Origin: Mycetocola spongiae
GTDB taxonomy: Bacteria; Actinomycetota; Actinomycetes; Actinomycetales; Microbacteriaceae
Direction: 5' to 3'
NCBI RefSeq assembly: GCF_020424085.1
Contig: NZ_CP080203.1
Location: forward strand, 62,001 to 126,000
Length of the DNA: 64,000 nucleotides
Below are positions 63,826 through 64,000 of this stretch, piece after piece. How positions within the stretch are numbered: position 1 is the stretch's first letter; each line of letters starts with the position of its first letter. Made by a program: the position numbers and the translations under genes. The notes beneath the pieces were generated by a model. The model made no database searches and was not told the DNA's origin. It worked only from the letters and a program-made list of their open reading frames with translations.

Positions 63826-64000
63826 TTAGAAGCTCGGGCTGGCGGGATCCGCCGCGGGCCGACGGTCAGCGAGGATCCCCTCGACTTCCTGACGCACTCG
63901 TGTGTCATCCCAGTCCGGGTGGGCGGTGCGCACTTTGGTGTCTGTGGTGATCGCCGCGGCCCCGTCGAGGAGCCCGATGACCTGCGCGTCTCGCAACGGG
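63826..64000 (-). CDS. phage portal protein (partial, C-terminus only)
   Basis: The frame enters from the right edge and ends with stop 63826-63828. The visible 57 residues, including AAAITTDTKVRTAHPDWDDTRV and ending in PASPSF, are charged, as are portal C-termini. The assignment rests on position immediately before the MuF gene. Confidence 0.65.
   Translation of the reverse strand, partial: PLRDAQVIGLLDGAAAITTDTKVRTAHPDWDDTRVRQEVEGILADRRPAADPASPSF

Larger units (their letters stand above)
46060..64000. mobile_element. siphovirus-type prophage (left part; continues past the window)
   Basis: The left boundary falls at about 46,050-46,075, where homology of the APC permease ends and codon use turns AT-richer. 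An integrase (47439-48323) lies near this end. From 48553 to the right edge a single leftward late operon carries lysis, tail, connector, capsid, scaffold and head-morphogenesis genes, ending in a partial portal gene. The order is that of long-tailed temperate actinophages. No transposase is present. The early/replication genes, terminase and right att site are outside the window. Structural ORFs are intact, so the prophage may be functional. Confidence 0.9.

Overview
The window is high-GC actinobacterial DNA, most likely Microbacteriaceae. The clues are the rplS-lepB-rnhB-DUF2469-yraN-comM-dprA-xerC-(M23)-rpsB-tsf-pyrH-frr-cdsA gene order, NAD-dependent ligase, GatCAB, GTG starts and many leaderless starts. 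Genus cannot be fixed by eye. I see no tRNA, rRNA or CRISPR array.

Layout. 1-5850: the end of an ABC exporter (FtsX-like permease plus ATPase), methionine aminopeptidase, and a divergent YczR-like MocR regulator/YczE membrane protein pair. 6014-8175: rplS, lepB, rnhB and a DUF2469 gene. 8266-9318: a YeiH-type exporter. 9521-14898: yraN, comM, an oversized dprA, and xerC. 14899-17209: a repeat-rich segment with a 17.75-copy octamer array, an orphan iron-box-like site beside a long inverted repeat, and an M23/LytM-fold gene swollen by low-complexity repeats that has lost two active-site positions. 17478-22303: rpsB-tsf-pyrH-frr-cdsA plus a DivIVA-repeat gene. 22426-31521: two tandem secreted lysozyme-like proteins, a zinc-ribbon protein, a hydrolase, an AI-2E-type permease, a large membrane protein with a thioredoxin-like/TPR partner, cysteine desulfurase and mnmA (tRNA thiolation). 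31591-35231: an ActP-type acetate symporter with its DUF485 partner, and a sugar-porter MFS gene. 35510-45434: ligA, a zinc-free RpmJ paralogue divergent from a degenerate CobW-family protein across a Zur-like palindrome, an acyl-CoA ligase, a solitary Panacea (DUF4065) protein, and gatCAB.

From about 46,060 to the right edge the window is a siphovirus-type prophage that interrupts an APC amino-acid permease gene after about 131 codons. The left arm carries a small lipoprotein, short ORFs, an HTH-type protein and a tyrosine integrase (+ strand). The late operon is read leftward: portal (partial), MuF-type minor head protein with an extra C-terminal domain, scaffold, major capsid, connectors, tail terminator, major tail protein, tail-assembly chaperones with an apparent -1 frameshift, tape measure, distal tail and tip proteins, CHAP-like endolysin, and holin-like genes. 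It ends at a hairpin terminator. The right att site and the rest of the permease lie outside the window.

The observations most worth following are the MuF C-terminal domain, the frameshift site, the repeat-expanded and apparently inactivated M23 gene with its neighbouring octamer array and orphan iron box, the Zur-like rpmJ/CobW switch, and a recurring TAnnnT-6 nt-start signature of leaderless genes.
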